Below are positions 42,627 to 51,753 of a DNA stretch of 53,492 nucleotides, piece by piece. A model generated the notes under the pieces. It saw only the letters and a program-made list of their open reading frames with translations. It had not been told where the DNA came from and ran no database searches. Origin of the DNA: Streptomyces jeddahensis (GTDB lineage: Bacteria > Actinomycetota > Actinomycetes > Streptomycetales > Streptomycetaceae); NCBI RefSeq assembly GCF_001642995.1, contig NZ_LOHS01000036.1:1-53492 (forward strand), in the 5' to 3' direction. A program made the position numbers and the translations under genes. How positions within the stretch are numbered: position 1 is the first letter of the stretch; every line of letters starts with the position of its first letter.

Positions 42627-43157
42627 TCAACAGCAGGTGCTTTTGGTGTCATCGCGCTCTGTCTCACCAGGGCGCTGCGTCCTGCCCGGCTTTCCGGTGC
42701 GGCCGCGTTCGGGAAGCAGGCTTGAACCGGTCAGCCGCTCGCCGAAGACGTCGTCCGGGTTGGAGAGGACACACGTCTCCAGGGACAGGCAGCCGCAGCC
42801 GATGCAGTCGGTCAGGTGGTCCCTCAGGCGGCTGAGCTGCTTGATGCGTTCGTCGAGTTCGGAGCGCCAGGCCTCGGACAGGCGGGCCCAGTCCTCGCGG
42901 TTGGGGGTGCGCCCCTCGGGGAGTTCGGCGAGGGCCTCGCGGATCGTCGCGAGCGGGATGCCGACTCGCTGGGCGGCGCGGACGAACGCGACGCGGCGCA
43001 GCGCGTCGCGCTGGTAGCGGCGCTGGTTGCCCGCCGTGCGGCGGCTGCTGATCAGCCCTTTGGACTCGTAGAAATGCAGCGCCGAGACGGCGGCGCCGCT
43101 GCGGGCCGACAGCTGGCCGACGGTGAGCTCGTGGATCTTCTCCGGAATCTGCGGCAC
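42627..43157 (-). CDS. soxR: SoxR redox-sensing MerR-family regulator
   Basis: A 176-residue regulator. The N-terminal MerR winged helix ([26 protein letters not shown]) is followed by a dimerisation helix and the [2Fe-2S] motif [12 protein letters not shown], cysteines 118, 121, 123 and 129 (CX2CXCX5C). The long C-terminal tail ending KSTCC is seen in streptomycete SoxR. In Streptomyces SoxR responds to redox-active metabolites rather than driving a superoxide response. Leaderless-type start: TAGGGT, 7 nt, GTG 43157, with GGAGG also present. Divergent from the MaoC gene. Confidence 0.95.
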   Translation of the reverse strand: MPQIPEKIHELTVGQLSARSGAAVSALHFYESKGLISSRRTAGNQRRYQRDALRRVAFVRAAQRVGIPLATIREALAELPEGRTPNREDWARLSEAWRSELDERIKQLSRLRDHLTDCIGCGCLSLETCVLSNPDDVFGERLTGSSLLPERGRTGKPGRTQRPGETERDDTKSTCC

Positions 43158-43240
43158 CCTCCGCACCCTACCGGCCCCTGTCCCGCTCCTCGTCGGCGGA
43201 GGAGACCCCTCGTTGACAGCGGCGCTCCGCCAGACCATGC

Positions 43241-43256
43241 TGAGCAAGCGCTTAGA
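43241..43256. promoter_or_regulatory. Shared TetR operator, copy 1 (before maoC-like gene)
   Basis: TGAGCAAGCGCTTAGA, within ATGCTGAGC-NN-GCGCTTAGA, matches 44606-44621 at 18 of 20 positions. It lies 28 bp before the MaoC start. Confidence 0.7.
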
Positions 43257-43284
43257 AAACGATGCCCGGGAGGGGTCAGGGACC

Positions 43285-43746
43285 ATGGCAGAGCCGAGGA
43301 TCTTCACGTCCGCCGACGAGCTGAAGGCAGCGGTCGGCGAGCAGCTGGGCCACAGCGACTGGCTGGAGATCGACCAGAAGCGGATCGACCTGTTCGCGGA
43401 CGCCACGGGCGACCACCAGTGGATCCACGTGGACCCCGAGAAGGCGGCCGCCGGGCCCTTCGGCAGGACCATCGCCCACGGCTACCTCACCCTGTCGCTG
43501 CTGCCTGCGCTGGTCCCGCAGGTGATCCAGGTCGAGGGGATGAAGATGGGCATCAACTACGGCACGAACAAGGTGCGTTTCCCCGCTCCCGTGCCGGTCG
43601 GCTCGCGGCTGCGCGCCACGGCCGTCCTCACGGAGGTCACCGAGGCGGGCGGCGGCGTGCAGGTGACGACGGCCGTCACCGTCGAGCGCGAGGGCGGCGA
43701 CAAGCCGGTATGCGTGGCCGAGTCGGTGTCGCGCTACTACTTCTGA
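43285..43746 (+). CDS. MaoC family (R)-specific enoyl-CoA hydratase
   Basis: A 153-residue hot-dog fold hydratase. The catalytic Asp/His motif is [19 protein letters not shown], followed by [16 protein letters not shown]. It hydrates trans-2-enoyl-CoA in fatty-acid degradation or related pathways, in the cytosol. GGGAGGGGTCAGGG precedes the ATG at 43285. Its promoter carries a palindrome shared with the convergent TetR gene, which therefore probably represses it. Confidence 0.94.
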   Translation: MAEPRIFTSADELKAAVGEQLGHSDWLEIDQKRIDLFADATGDHQWIHVDPEKAAAGPFGRTIAHGYLTLSLLPALVPQVIQVEGMKMGINYGTNKVRFPAPVPVGSRLRATAVLTEVTEAGGGVQVTTAVTVEREGGDKPVCVAESVSRYYF

Positions 43747-43755
43747 CCGCGGTAC

Positions 43756-43852
43756 GGACACCCGGAAGCACCGCGGTTACGGACACCCGAAAGCACAGAC
43801 ACCCGGAAGCCGGGAGCGTCGGCCATCGCCCCGGCGGCGCCCGCCGGGGCGA
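43756..43852. terminator. Repeats and bidirectional terminator between MaoC and TetR genes
   Basis: Three imperfect copies of GGACACCCGGAAGC (43756, 43781, 43797) are followed by a perfect 12-bp stem (43826-43837 with 43841-43852). Confidence 0.75.
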
Positions 43853-43880
43853 CGGGCTCGCCCCTTCGGCGCCCTGCGGC

Positions 43881-44507
43881 TTACCGCTTGGCGCCCACCA
43901 TCCGCAGCACGAGGTCGGCGTAGAGGGCGCCGACCTCGTCGGGTGTCTGGCGCCCCGCCACGTTGAACCAGCGTGCGACATCGATGCAGAGGGACAGCAC
44001 CGCGACGGTGGTGCCCCGCACATCGGGCACGTCGAACTCCCCCGCCTGCACACCGTCGTTGATGATCCCGCGCACCACCTCGTCGGTCCTGCGGCGCAGT
44101 GCGACGATCTCCGCGCGCGCCTCGGGGCCGAGCGCGTCCAGCTCGTACTGCACCACACGCGCGGTGGTGTGCTGCGAGGCGTGCCAGCGGACGAAGGACC
44201 GTACGGCGTCGGAGAGCCGCTCCGCTGCGGTGCCCTCGTGGGCGGACGCCGTCTGCAGGATCTCGAGGGCCTTCTCGTGGCCGATCCTGCTGATGCGGTG
44301 GAGCAGCTCTTCCTTGGTCTTGTAGTGGATGTAGAGCGCGGCCGGGCTCATGCCGGCGCGACCCGCGATGTCGCGCGTGGTCGTCGCGTGGTAACCGCGC
44401 TCGGCGAAGGCCTCGACGGCGGCGACGAGCAGCCGCCGGGCCGCATCCGGGGTGACCTCACCCCACGGCTCGTTCTCGACCTCGTCCGTCTGCGCCGCCG
44501 CACCCAT
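43881..44507 (-). CDS. TetR family regulator of the MaoC gene
   Basis: A 208-residue repressor. The DNA-binding domain is RLLVAAVEAFAERGYHATTTRDIAGRAGMSPAALYIHYKTKEELL; the C-terminal helical domain would bind a ligand such as an acyl-CoA. GGAAGGGG precedes the ATG at 44507. A 20-bp palindrome about 100 bp upstream, nearly identical to one before the MaoC gene, points to autoregulation plus control of MaoC. Confidence 0.92.
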   Translation of the reverse strand: MGAAAQTDEVENEPWGEVTPDAARRLLVAAVEAFAERGYHATTTRDIAGRAGMSPAALYIHYKTKEELLHRISRIGHEKALEILQTASAHEGTAAERLSDAVRSFVRWHASQHTTARVVQYELDALGPEARAEIVALRRRTDEVVRGIINDGVQAGEFDVPDVRGTTVAVLSLCIDVARWFNVAGRQTPDEVGALYADLVLRMVGAKR

Positions 44508-44605
44508 CACTCGCCCCTTCCACCTGTCGCCTGCCACCATCCTCGGCGAACACGGCCCTGCGGGCCGCGCCAGAAGTGGCATGACGCACCACGATACCGG
44601 AATGC

Positions 44606-44621
44606 TGAGCGGGCGCTTAGA
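44606..44621. promoter_or_regulatory. Shared TetR operator, copy 2 (before tetR-like gene)
   Basis: TGAGCGGGCGCTTAGA. It overlaps the stop codon of the YiaA/B gene and would control the TetR gene at 43881-44507. Confidence 0.7.
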
Positions 44622-44904
44622 GCTTCTCGAAGGGATCGTGCTCGGCGAGGAGTTTCTCGAGCCGGGCCTGGTCGACCCGGCTGACCAGCTGTCCGGCCTC
44701 CTGCCGGTCCCTGATCACCTTGGCTAGAGTGAACGCCGAGGTGACCAGATAGAGGACGGCGATGCCCAGGAAGCCGCGGACCCAGGCGTCGGCCTGCAGA
44801 TTGAAGATCCCGACGGCCGTCGCCGCCAGGGCGACGGCGAAGGAGGCGACAGCCTGACCGTAGAACGCCGCGGTGCTCTGCTGTTTGACGGGTGTCTCAG
44901 TCAT
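44617..44904 (-). CDS. YiaA/YiaB family membrane protein
   Basis: A 95-residue protein with two membrane segments (ASFAVALAATAVGIFNLQ and GFLGIAVLYLVTSAFTLAK) and a cytoplasmic basic/acidic tail, matching the YiaA/YiaB two-helix domain. Function unknown. The start appears leaderless (GACGCT 7 nt before the ATG). Confidence 0.9.
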   Translation of the reverse strand: MTETPVKQQSTAAFYGQAVASFAVALAATAVGIFNLQADAWVRGFLGIAVLYLVTSAFTLAKVIRDRQEAGQLVSRVDQARLEKLLAEHDPFEKL

Positions 44905-45025
44905 GCGGTCCAGCGTCGCGGCCCATGTCGGAGGGCCGCATCCGCGCGGATACTCAGCTTCGTACTCATGCCCCCGGCCGTGCGCGCAGGCCCTCGGCCG
45001 CGCGCGCAGCGCGGAAGCGAGTGGC

Positions 45026-46177
45026 TCAGAAGGCCGATACGCCCGTCAGCGCGCGGCCGATCACCAGCTTCTGTATCTGGCTGGTGCCTTCGTAGAGCGT
45101 CATGACGCGTGCGTCGCGCAGCAGCTTGCCGACCGGGTACTCGTCGATGTAGCCGTAGCCGCCGAAGACCTGAAGGGCGTTGTTCGCGGCGCGTACCGCG
45201 GCCTCCGAGGCGAACAGCTTCGCCTTGGACGACTCGGTGGCGAAGGGCTGCCCGCGGTCGATCAGATCGGCGACCCGCCAGGTCAGCAGCCGCGCGGCGT
45301 CGACGTCCACGGCGATGTCGCTGATCAGCTCCTGGACCAGCTGATGGTGCGCGATGGTCCTGCCGAACTGCTCGCGCTCGGTCGCGTACCGCACCGCCGC
45401 GTCCAGCGCGGCCTGCGCGATGCCCACGCAGCCGGCGGCGACCGACATACGCCCCTTGGCGAGAGCGGACATGGCGACGGCAAAGCCCTTGCCCTCGGGG
45501 GCGAGCATCGCCGACGCCGGGACGCGTACGTCCTCGAAGACCAGCTCGGCGGTGGCCTGGCCGCGCAGGCCGAGCTTGCCGTGGACGGTGCGGCGCGTCA
45601 GGCCCGGCGAGGCCGTGGGCACCAGGAAGGCGGAGACGCCCTTGTGGCCGGGGCTGTCGTTGGTGCGGGCGAAGAGGAGGACGACATCGGCCCAGGTGCC
45701 GTTCGTGATGAACATCTTCGTGCCGTTGATGACGTACGCGTCGCCGTCGCGGACCGCCCTGGTCGCGAGGCTGCCCGCGTCGGACCCGGTGCCGGGCTCG
45801 GTGAGGCCGAAGCAGCCGACGTACTCGCCGGAGGTCAGCCCCGGCAGCCACTGCCGCTTCTGCTCCTCGCTGCCCCAGTGCGCGATGGTCTTGGCGACCA
45901 GGCCCAGCGAGACGGAGACGATGCCGCGCACGGATGAATCGCCACGGCCGAGCTCCTCCGTCACGAGGCAGTACGCGAGGTGGTCGCCGCCCGAGCCGCC
46001 GTACTCCTCGTCGATGGTCAGGCCGAGGAAGCCCACCTCGCCGAGCTTCTTCACGATGCTCCGGTCCACGCTCTCGGCGCGGTCCCACTCGACGACGTGC
46101 GGGACGATCTCGCGCTCCACGAAGTCCCTGGCGAGCTGCCGTACGGCGGCCTGCTCCTCGCTGAGCTCCAGGTTCAT
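45026..46177 (-). CDS. Acyl-CoA dehydrogenase
   Basis: A 383-residue FAD enzyme of normal family length. Signatures: CFGLTEPGTGSDAGSLAT, and near the end QVFGGYGYIDEYPVGKLLRDARV with the catalytic Glu in LYEGTSQIQ. It introduces the alpha-beta double bond in acyl-CoA; short- or branched-chain substrates are plausible. GGGGAG precedes the ATG. The gene is divergent from a TetR gene across 128 bp that contain several dyads, so it is probably its target. Confidence 0.95.
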   Translation of the reverse strand: MNLELSEEQAAVRQLARDFVEREIVPHVVEWDRAESVDRSIVKKLGEVGFLGLTIDEEYGGSGGDHLAYCLVTEELGRGDSSVRGIVSVSLGLVAKTIAHWGSEEQKRQWLPGLTSGEYVGCFGLTEPGTGSDAGSLATRAVRDGDAYVINGTKMFITNGTWADVVLLFARTNDSPGHKGVSAFLVPTASPGLTRRTVHGKLGLRGQATAELVFEDVRVPASAMLAPEGKGFAVAMSALAKGRMSVAAGCVGIAQAALDAAVRYATEREQFGRTIAHHQLVQELISDIAVDVDAARLLTWRVADLIDRGQPFATESSKAKLFASEAAVRAANNALQVFGGYGYIDEYPVGKLLRDARVMTLYEGTSQIQKLVIGRALTGVSAF

Positions 46178-46202
46178 CAGCGAACGCTCCCCACTTGCGC
46201 AT

Positions 46203-46216
46203 CGACTCCGGAGTCG
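46203..46216. promoter_or_regulatory. 14-bp palindrome upstream of the acyl-CoA dehydrogenase
   Basis: CGACTCCGGAGTCG is a perfect palindrome, followed by direct repeats of GGATCCACGG and GGGTCCACGG up to 46255. A candidate operator cluster in the divergent promoter. Confidence 0.45.
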
Positions 46217-46260
46217 ACGGATCCACGGATCCACGGGTAAACGGGTCCACGGACCACTTT

Positions 46261-46277
46261 AACTATCACTGCTAGTT
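46261..46277. promoter_or_regulatory. TetR operator AACTA-N7-TAGTT, copy 1
   Basis: AACTATCACTGCTAGTT lies 16 bp before the TACTAT -10 box of the TetR gene and matches 53187-53203 at 14 of 17 positions. Confidence 0.7.
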
Positions 46278-46305
46278 TCCGTCGGGCAGCCCTACTATGT
46301 GCCGC

Positions 46306-46956
46306 ATGGCCCGACCGCGCAAGCCCCTGCTGAGCACCGACCGCATCGTCGAGACGGCGCGTGCGCTGGTGGACGCCGAGGGCCTCGCGGCCGTGTCGAC
46401 ACGGCGCCTCGCCGCCGAGCTCGGGGTGAGCGGACCGTCGCTCTACAACCACTTCCGTACGAAGGACGAGATCCTCGAGGCGGTCGCCGACTCGGTCAGC
46501 GCGCAGGTCGATCTGTCGATGTTCGAGGACGGCCGGGACTGGCGGACGGCGCTGCACGACTGGGCCGTGTCGTATCGCGCGGCCATCACCGACCACCCGA
46601 ACATCGTGCCGGTCCTCGCCCGGGGCCCCGGCCGCCGTCCGGCGGGGCTGCGCCTCGCGGACGCTGTGTTCGGCGCCATGGTCGCGGCGGGCTGGCCACC
46701 CGCCCAGGCGACGTCGATCGGCGCCCTGATGCGGTACTTCGTCATGGGGTCCGCGCTGGGTTCCTTCGCCGGGGGCTTCGTCGACGACGAGTCGGCGTAC
46801 GACCCGTCCGACTATCCACACCTCGGCCAGGCGCATCTGCTCGCCGAGCGCCAGCAGAAGATCGACGAGCGCGCCTTCGAGACGGGGCTGCGGGCGCTGC
46901 TGGACGGGCTGGCGATGCAGTACGAGCAGCTGGCGTCGGCGACGCAGACGTCGTGA
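46306..46956 (+). CDS. TetR family regulator
   Basis: A 216-residue repressor. Helix-turn-helix RIVETARALVDAEGLAAVSTRRLAAELGVSGPSLYNHFRTKDEIL, with a TetR_C-like domain after it. Leaderless: TACTAT (46293-46298), 7 nt, ATG. An adjacent palindrome suggests autoregulation, and the same palindrome precedes the aldehyde dehydrogenase operon 7 kb away. It is divergent from an acyl-CoA dehydrogenase gene. Confidence 0.93.
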   Translation: MARPRKPLLSTDRIVETARALVDAEGLAAVSTRRLAAELGVSGPSLYNHFRTKDEILEAVADSVSAQVDLSMFEDGRDWRTALHDWAVSYRAAITDHPNIVPVLARGPGRRPAGLRLADAVFGAMVAAGWPPAQATSIGALMRYFVMGSALGSFAGGFVDDESAYDPSDYPHLGQAHLLAERQQKIDERAFETGLRALLDGLAMQYEQLASATQTS

Positions 46957-47008
46957 GCCGCCGTGCCGTTGCCGTGGCGTCGTGAGCCGCCGTGCCGTGA
47001 CCGTGGGC
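46950..47008 (+). repeat. 29-bp tandem duplication at the TetR stop codon
   Basis: Two nearly identical units start at 46950 and 46979 (GTCGTGAGCCGCCGTGCCGT in each). The first contains the last codons and TGA stop of the TetR gene. Confidence 0.7.
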
Positions 47009-47096
47009 GTCGCCGGCCGCTGCCCCTGACCTGACGCCCGAACGCCCCGCGAACCCTTCGGTCCGCACCGAACCTTCCCTGCCGCATCCTGAATCC

Positions 47097-47816
47097 ATGA
47101 GAGCCACCAGGCCGTCCAGGGATTCCGCCGCGCCTCAGCTCGCCGCGCTCGCCGGACTGTTCGCCGACGAGACGCGCGCCGCCTGTCTGCTGGCGCTGCT
47201 CGACGGGCGGGCGTGGACCGCCGGTGAACTGGCGCGCTGCGCGGGCGTGGCGGCGTCGACCGCGAGTGAGCACCTGGGAAAGCTGGTCGCCGGCGGGCTG
47301 CTGACCGAGGAGCGGCAGGGCCGGCACCGCTATGTGCGGCTGGCCGACGACCGGGTGGCACAGCTCGTCGAGGACCTGGCGGCGCATGCCGCGCCGCGCG
47401 TCGAGCGGCCGCGGACGCTGCGGGCGTCGAGCGCCGGCTCCGCGATGGCGCGCGGGCGCACCTGCTATGACCACCTCGCGGGACGCCTCGGCATCGCGAT
47501 CACGGACGCACTGACCCGGCGCGCTCTGCTGCGCCAGGACACCGGGTTCGCCCTGACCGACGCGGGACTGCGCTGGTTCGACGAGTCGGGTATCCGGCTC
47601 GAACGCGCGGGCCGCCGCCCGCTGGCCCGCGGCTGCCTGGACTGGACGGAACGCAGACCGCACCTCGCCGGTGCCGCGGGCGCGGCCCTGTGCCGCCACG
47701 TGCTGGACGCCGGCTGGTGCGTACGGATCGGCTCCGAGCGCGCGGTGAAGGTCACGGACACCGGCGCGCGGGCGCTGACCGACCTGCTGGGCATCGACGC
47801 GGCGGCGCTGCCGTGA
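47097..47816 (+). CDS. ArsR-like winged-helix regulator
   Basis: A 239-residue regulator. N-terminal winged helix LAGLFADETRAACLLALLDGRAWTAGELARCAGVAASTASEHLGKLVAGGLL with wing RQGRHRYVRLAD, typical of ArsR. The C-terminal 120 residues are longer than in classic metal sensors and contain CYDHLAGRLGIAITDALTR and a Cys-bearing region; a ligand other than metal is likely. CATCCT 6 nt before the ATG suggests a leaderless start. It precedes a DMT transporter on the same strand but 245 bp away. Confidence 0.88.
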   Translation: MRATRPSRDSAAPQLAALAGLFADETRAACLLALLDGRAWTAGELARCAGVAASTASEHLGKLVAGGLLTEERQGRHRYVRLADDRVAQLVEDLAAHAAPRVERPRTLRASSAGSAMARGRTCYDHLAGRLGIAITDALTRRALLRQDTGFALTDAGLRWFDESGIRLERAGRRPLARGCLDWTERRPHLAGAAGAALCRHVLDAGWCVRIGSERAVKVTDTGARALTDLLGIDAAALP

Positions 47817-48061
47817 TCGGCACCCGGAATATTGCGGTGACCGCCGAACTGTGCGGCCCCTAGCCTCGGGGCATGGCGAACTCCGATCCATCGGCAAGGC
47901 CCGCCGGGACGAGATGGCGGCGGCCGGGGCTTCGCGGGGCCCACCGGCTGCTGCTGCGGGTTCACCGGGGCCGCGGCCTCGTGACCGGGAGCGGAGATCC
48001 GTCAGTACGGCGTCCGGAAACCGCGAGCCACCGCGCCTCACCTCTCCCTAGCCTCAGGAGC

Positions 48062-49051
<990 letters not shown>

Positions 49052-49058
49052 TCCCGAG

Positions 49059-50408
49059 TCAGCGCGATCCGGAACCCAAGCCCGAACTCGCCCGGGTCGC
49101 AAGGACCTTGATCGAGACCAGAGCGATCAGCGCCAGGCCGACGATGTAGGCCGAGACGGCCATCGACGTGCCCGTCGCCTCGAGCAGCAGCACCATGATG
49201 AAGGGCGCCAGCCCGCCGCCGAGGATCGCGGCGATCTGATAGCCGAGCGAGGCCCCCGTGTAGCGCATCTCCGGGGTGAAGAGCTCGGCGAACAGCGCGG
49301 CTTGCGGCCCGTACATGATGCTGAGGAAGCAGCCGGTCACGAATGCGGCGACCGCCAGCCACAGCAGCGAGCCGGTGTCGATGAGGAGGAAGAGCGGCAC
49401 CGCCCAGAGGGCCAGGCCCACCGCGCCGAGTGCGTAGATCCTGATGCGTCCGATCCGGTCGGAGAGAGCGGCCGACGCGGGGATGAGAACCAGCTGGGTG
49501 AGGCTGACGCAGAGGGAGACGGTGAGGACCGCACTGCGCTCCATGCCGAGCTCACGGGTCGTGTAGTCGAGGATGCCGGTGATGAGGATGTAGAAGGTGG
49601 CGGTGTTCACGGCGAACGATCCGCCTGCCAGCAGCACCGTGCCGAGATGCCCGCGCAGGATCGTCCGCAGCGGGGAGCTCTTCTCGCCCTTCTCCTTCTC
49701 CGCGAGGGCCCGCTCGGCCGCGCGGAACTCAGGTGTCTCCTCGACCCTGGTGTGGATGTACCAGGCAAGGCCCAGGACGAAGAAGCCGATGAGGAACGGC
49801 ACGCGCCAGCCCCAGGCGGCGAAGGCGCTCTCGCTGGTGGCGGCGCCGGCCACCAGGAAGACGGAGTTGGCGGTCACCACACCGATCGGGACGCCGAGTT
49901 GGACGAAGCTGCCGTAGAGCCCGCGCTTGCCCTCGGGGGCGTACTCGGTGGCGAGCAGCATCGCGCCGCCCCACTGCGCCCCGACGGCGATGCCCTGCAG
50001 GACGCGCAGCAGGACGAGCAGGACGGGCGCGGCGATGCCGATCGTCTGGTACGTGGGGAGCAGGCCGATTCCCGTGGTGGCGACGCCCATGAGGGTGAGC
50101 GCGAGGACCAGCATGGGCTTGCGGCCTCGCTGGTCGCCGAGGTGACCGGCGATGACACCGCCGAGCGGACGGGCCAGGAAGCCGACGGCGAAGGTCGCGA
50201 AGGCGGCGAGGACTCCGGCGGACGGGCTGCCTGCGGGGAAGTACAGATCGCCGAGCACGAGGGCGGCGGCGATGCCGAAGACGAAGTAGTCGTACCACTC
50301 GACGGCCGAGGCGAGGGCGGCGGCGGTCGCCACCTTGCGGCGGTTGCGGGCGTCCGCCGGGGTGACGGAGCGGGGTTGAGCGGATGCTGCTGAGGGTGCC
50401 GTGTCCAT
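49059..50408 (-). CDS. MFS transporter, metabolite:H+ symporter (MHS) family
   Basis: A 449-residue 12-helix transporter. MHS signatures: AAALASAVEWYDYFVFGIAAAL at the first helix, GHLGDQRGRKPMLVL in the first loop, and RVLQGIAVGAQWGGAMLL in helix four. These transporters import carboxylates or quaternary amines such as shikimate, alpha-ketoglutarate or proline/betaine. It converges with the DMT gene, 7 bp apart. A 26-bp dyad lies 82 bp upstream. Confidence 0.93.
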   Translation of the reverse strand: MDTAPSAASAQPRSVTPADARNRRKVATAAALASAVEWYDYFVFGIAAALVLGDLYFPAGSPSAGVLAAFATFAVGFLARPLGGVIAGHLGDQRGRKPMLVLALTLMGVATTGIGLLPTYQTIGIAAPVLLVLLRVLQGIAVGAQWGGAMLLATEYAPEGKRGLYGSFVQLGVPIGVVTANSVFLVAGAATSESAFAAWGWRVPFLIGFFVLGLAWYIHTRVEETPEFRAAERALAEKEKGEKSSPLRTILRGHLGTVLLAGGSFAVNTATFYILITGILDYTTRELGMERSAVLTVSLCVSLTQLVLIPASAALSDRIGRIRIYALGAVGLALWAVPLFLLIDTGSLLWLAVAAFVTGCFLSIMYGPQAALFAELFTPEMRYTGASLGYQIAAILGGGLAPFIMVLLLEATGTSMAVSAYIVGLALIALVSIKVLATRASSGLGSGSR

Positions 50409-50489
50409 GCGTGCACACTCCGGTGGGTGCGGGGACGGAACAGGGGTGTGGGGGGACGGAAACAGGGGGCGGCGCCACGATTTCCGGGA

Positions 50490-50515
50490 ACGTACTGACC
50501 GGACGGTATGTACGT
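50490..50515. promoter_or_regulatory. 26-bp dyad upstream of the MFS transporter
   Basis: Outer arms ACGTAC and GTACGT enclose a TetR-like core ACTGACCGGACGGTAT. A candidate operator for the transporter. Confidence 0.55.
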
Positions 50516-50594
50516 CAACGGGTTGTGCAGCAGCAGTTTTGCCTGTGCATTACAGGTTGGTGCTCAGGCGCGATGAGGCGCGGGCAGCACTCGG

Positions 50595-50621
50595 ACCCCG
50601 GCCGCTGACGGCGGCCGGGGT
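50595..50621 (-). terminator. Terminator of the aldehyde/alcohol dehydrogenase operon
   Basis: ACCCCGGCCGC and GCGGCCGGGGT, 11-bp stem with 5-nt loop, 27 nt after the alcohol dehydrogenase stop. Confidence 0.85.
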
Positions 50622-50647
50622 GCGGTACGAGCCGGTAAGGCCCCTCG

Positions 50648-51730
50648 CTAGAAGAGGACCAGCGCCCGGCCGCCCTTGCCCGCGAGCATGTTGTCGAACG
50701 CCGCCGGGATGCCGTCGAGAGCGATGTGCTCGGTCACCAGGGCGCCGAGGTCGAGGCGGCCCGAGCGGACGTGCTCCGCGAGCACGGGCAGGTCGTCGGC
50801 CGGATTGGAGTTGCCGTAGACGCAGCCGGACAGAGTGCGGCCCCAGTGGAAGATCTCCAGGGCGTTGAAGGAGACCTGCTGGTCCTTGCCGCCGATGCCG
50901 ACGACCGTGGTGCGGCCGCCGCGCCGGGTGGACTCCCATGCGGTACGGATGGTGACGGCGCGGCCCACGCACTCCACCGCGACGTCCGCGCCCTGCTTGC
51001 CCGTGAGCCCGCGGATCTGACGGGCGGTGTTCTCGGATGCGACCACGAAGTCCGTGGCGCCCGCCCGGCGAGCGAGTTCCTCCTTCTCCGGGGAGACATC
51101 GACGGCGATGATCTTCGATGCGCCCGCGATACGGGCTGCCTGAAGCGTTGCCAGACCGACCCCGCCGACGCCGAAGACGGCGACGGACTCGCCCTCGCGG
51201 ACCCGCGCGGAGTGGTGGACGGCGCCGTACCCGGTGAGCACGGCGCAGCCGAGCAGGGCCGCGTCGGTGAGCGGCACTCCGTCCGGCGCGGGCAGCACAC
51301 AGCCCTCGGCGACGACGGTCTCCTCGGCGAACGCGGCGACGTTCAGGCCCGGGTGGAGGTCGGCGCCGTCCTGGGCCCGCTTCGCGTACACATCGCCCAC
51401 TCCCCTCAGGGCGTTGGCGCACAGCCACACCTCGCCGAGCGAGCAGGCGTGACAACTGCCACAGGACGGCGCCCAGTTGAGGACGACGCCATCGCCGGGT
51501 GCGACGTGCGTGACGCCCTCGCCGACGGCGACGACCGTGCCCGCGCCCTCATGGCCGAGCACGGCGGGTACGGGCACCTGCATGGTGCCGTTGGACAGGG
51601 ACAGGTCGGAGTGGCAGACGCCGGCGGCGGCGAGGCGTACCCGAACCTGGCCGGGTCCGGGTTCGGGCAGCTCGATCTCGGTGATCTCCAGGGGAGAGCC
51701 GACGGCGGGCAGGACGGCAGCGCGGACCAT
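50648..51730 (-). CDS. Zinc-dependent alcohol dehydrogenase
   Basis: A 360-residue MDR enzyme. Catalytic zinc ligands Cys39 (GVCHSD) and His60-Glu61 (GHEGAG); structural zinc cysteines 90, 93, 96 and 104; Rossmann motif GVGGVG. It interconverts alcohols and aldehydes with NAD(P). It is 23 bp downstream of the aldehyde dehydrogenase gene on the same strand, so alcohol to aldehyde to acid conversion in one operon is likely. The start is ATG 51730. Confidence 0.94.
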   Translation of the reverse strand: MVRAAVLPAVGSPLEITEIELPEPGPGQVRVRLAAAGVCHSDLSLSNGTMQVPVPAVLGHEGAGTVVAVGEGVTHVAPGDGVVLNWAPSCGSCHACSLGEVWLCANALRGVGDVYAKRAQDGADLHPGLNVAAFAEETVVAEGCVLPAPDGVPLTDAALLGCAVLTGYGAVHHSARVREGESVAVFGVGGVGLATLQAARIAGASKIIAVDVSPEKEELARRAGATDFVVASENTARQIRGLTGKQGADVAVECVGRAVTIRTAWESTRRGGRTTVVGIGGKDQQVSFNALEIFHWGRTLSGCVYGNSNPADDLPVLAEHVRSGRLDLGALVTEHIALDGIPAAFDNMLAGKGGRALVLF

Positions 51731-51753
51731 GGTGAGCGGACGCTCCTCAGAGA

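Noticed and set aside
42186..42725. Open frame downstream of BKACE
   Set aside because: Cys/Arg/Ala-rich, no start signals, overlaps the soxR end antisense; looks non-coding.
43756..43810. CRISPR-like repeats
   Set aside because: Three imperfect 14-nt repeats with irregular spacing and no cas genes.
47873..48061. 63-residue upstream extension of the DMT transporter
   Set aside because: It has a TAGCCT box and ATG but encodes a basic, non-membrane peptide; the start at 48062 fits the family better.
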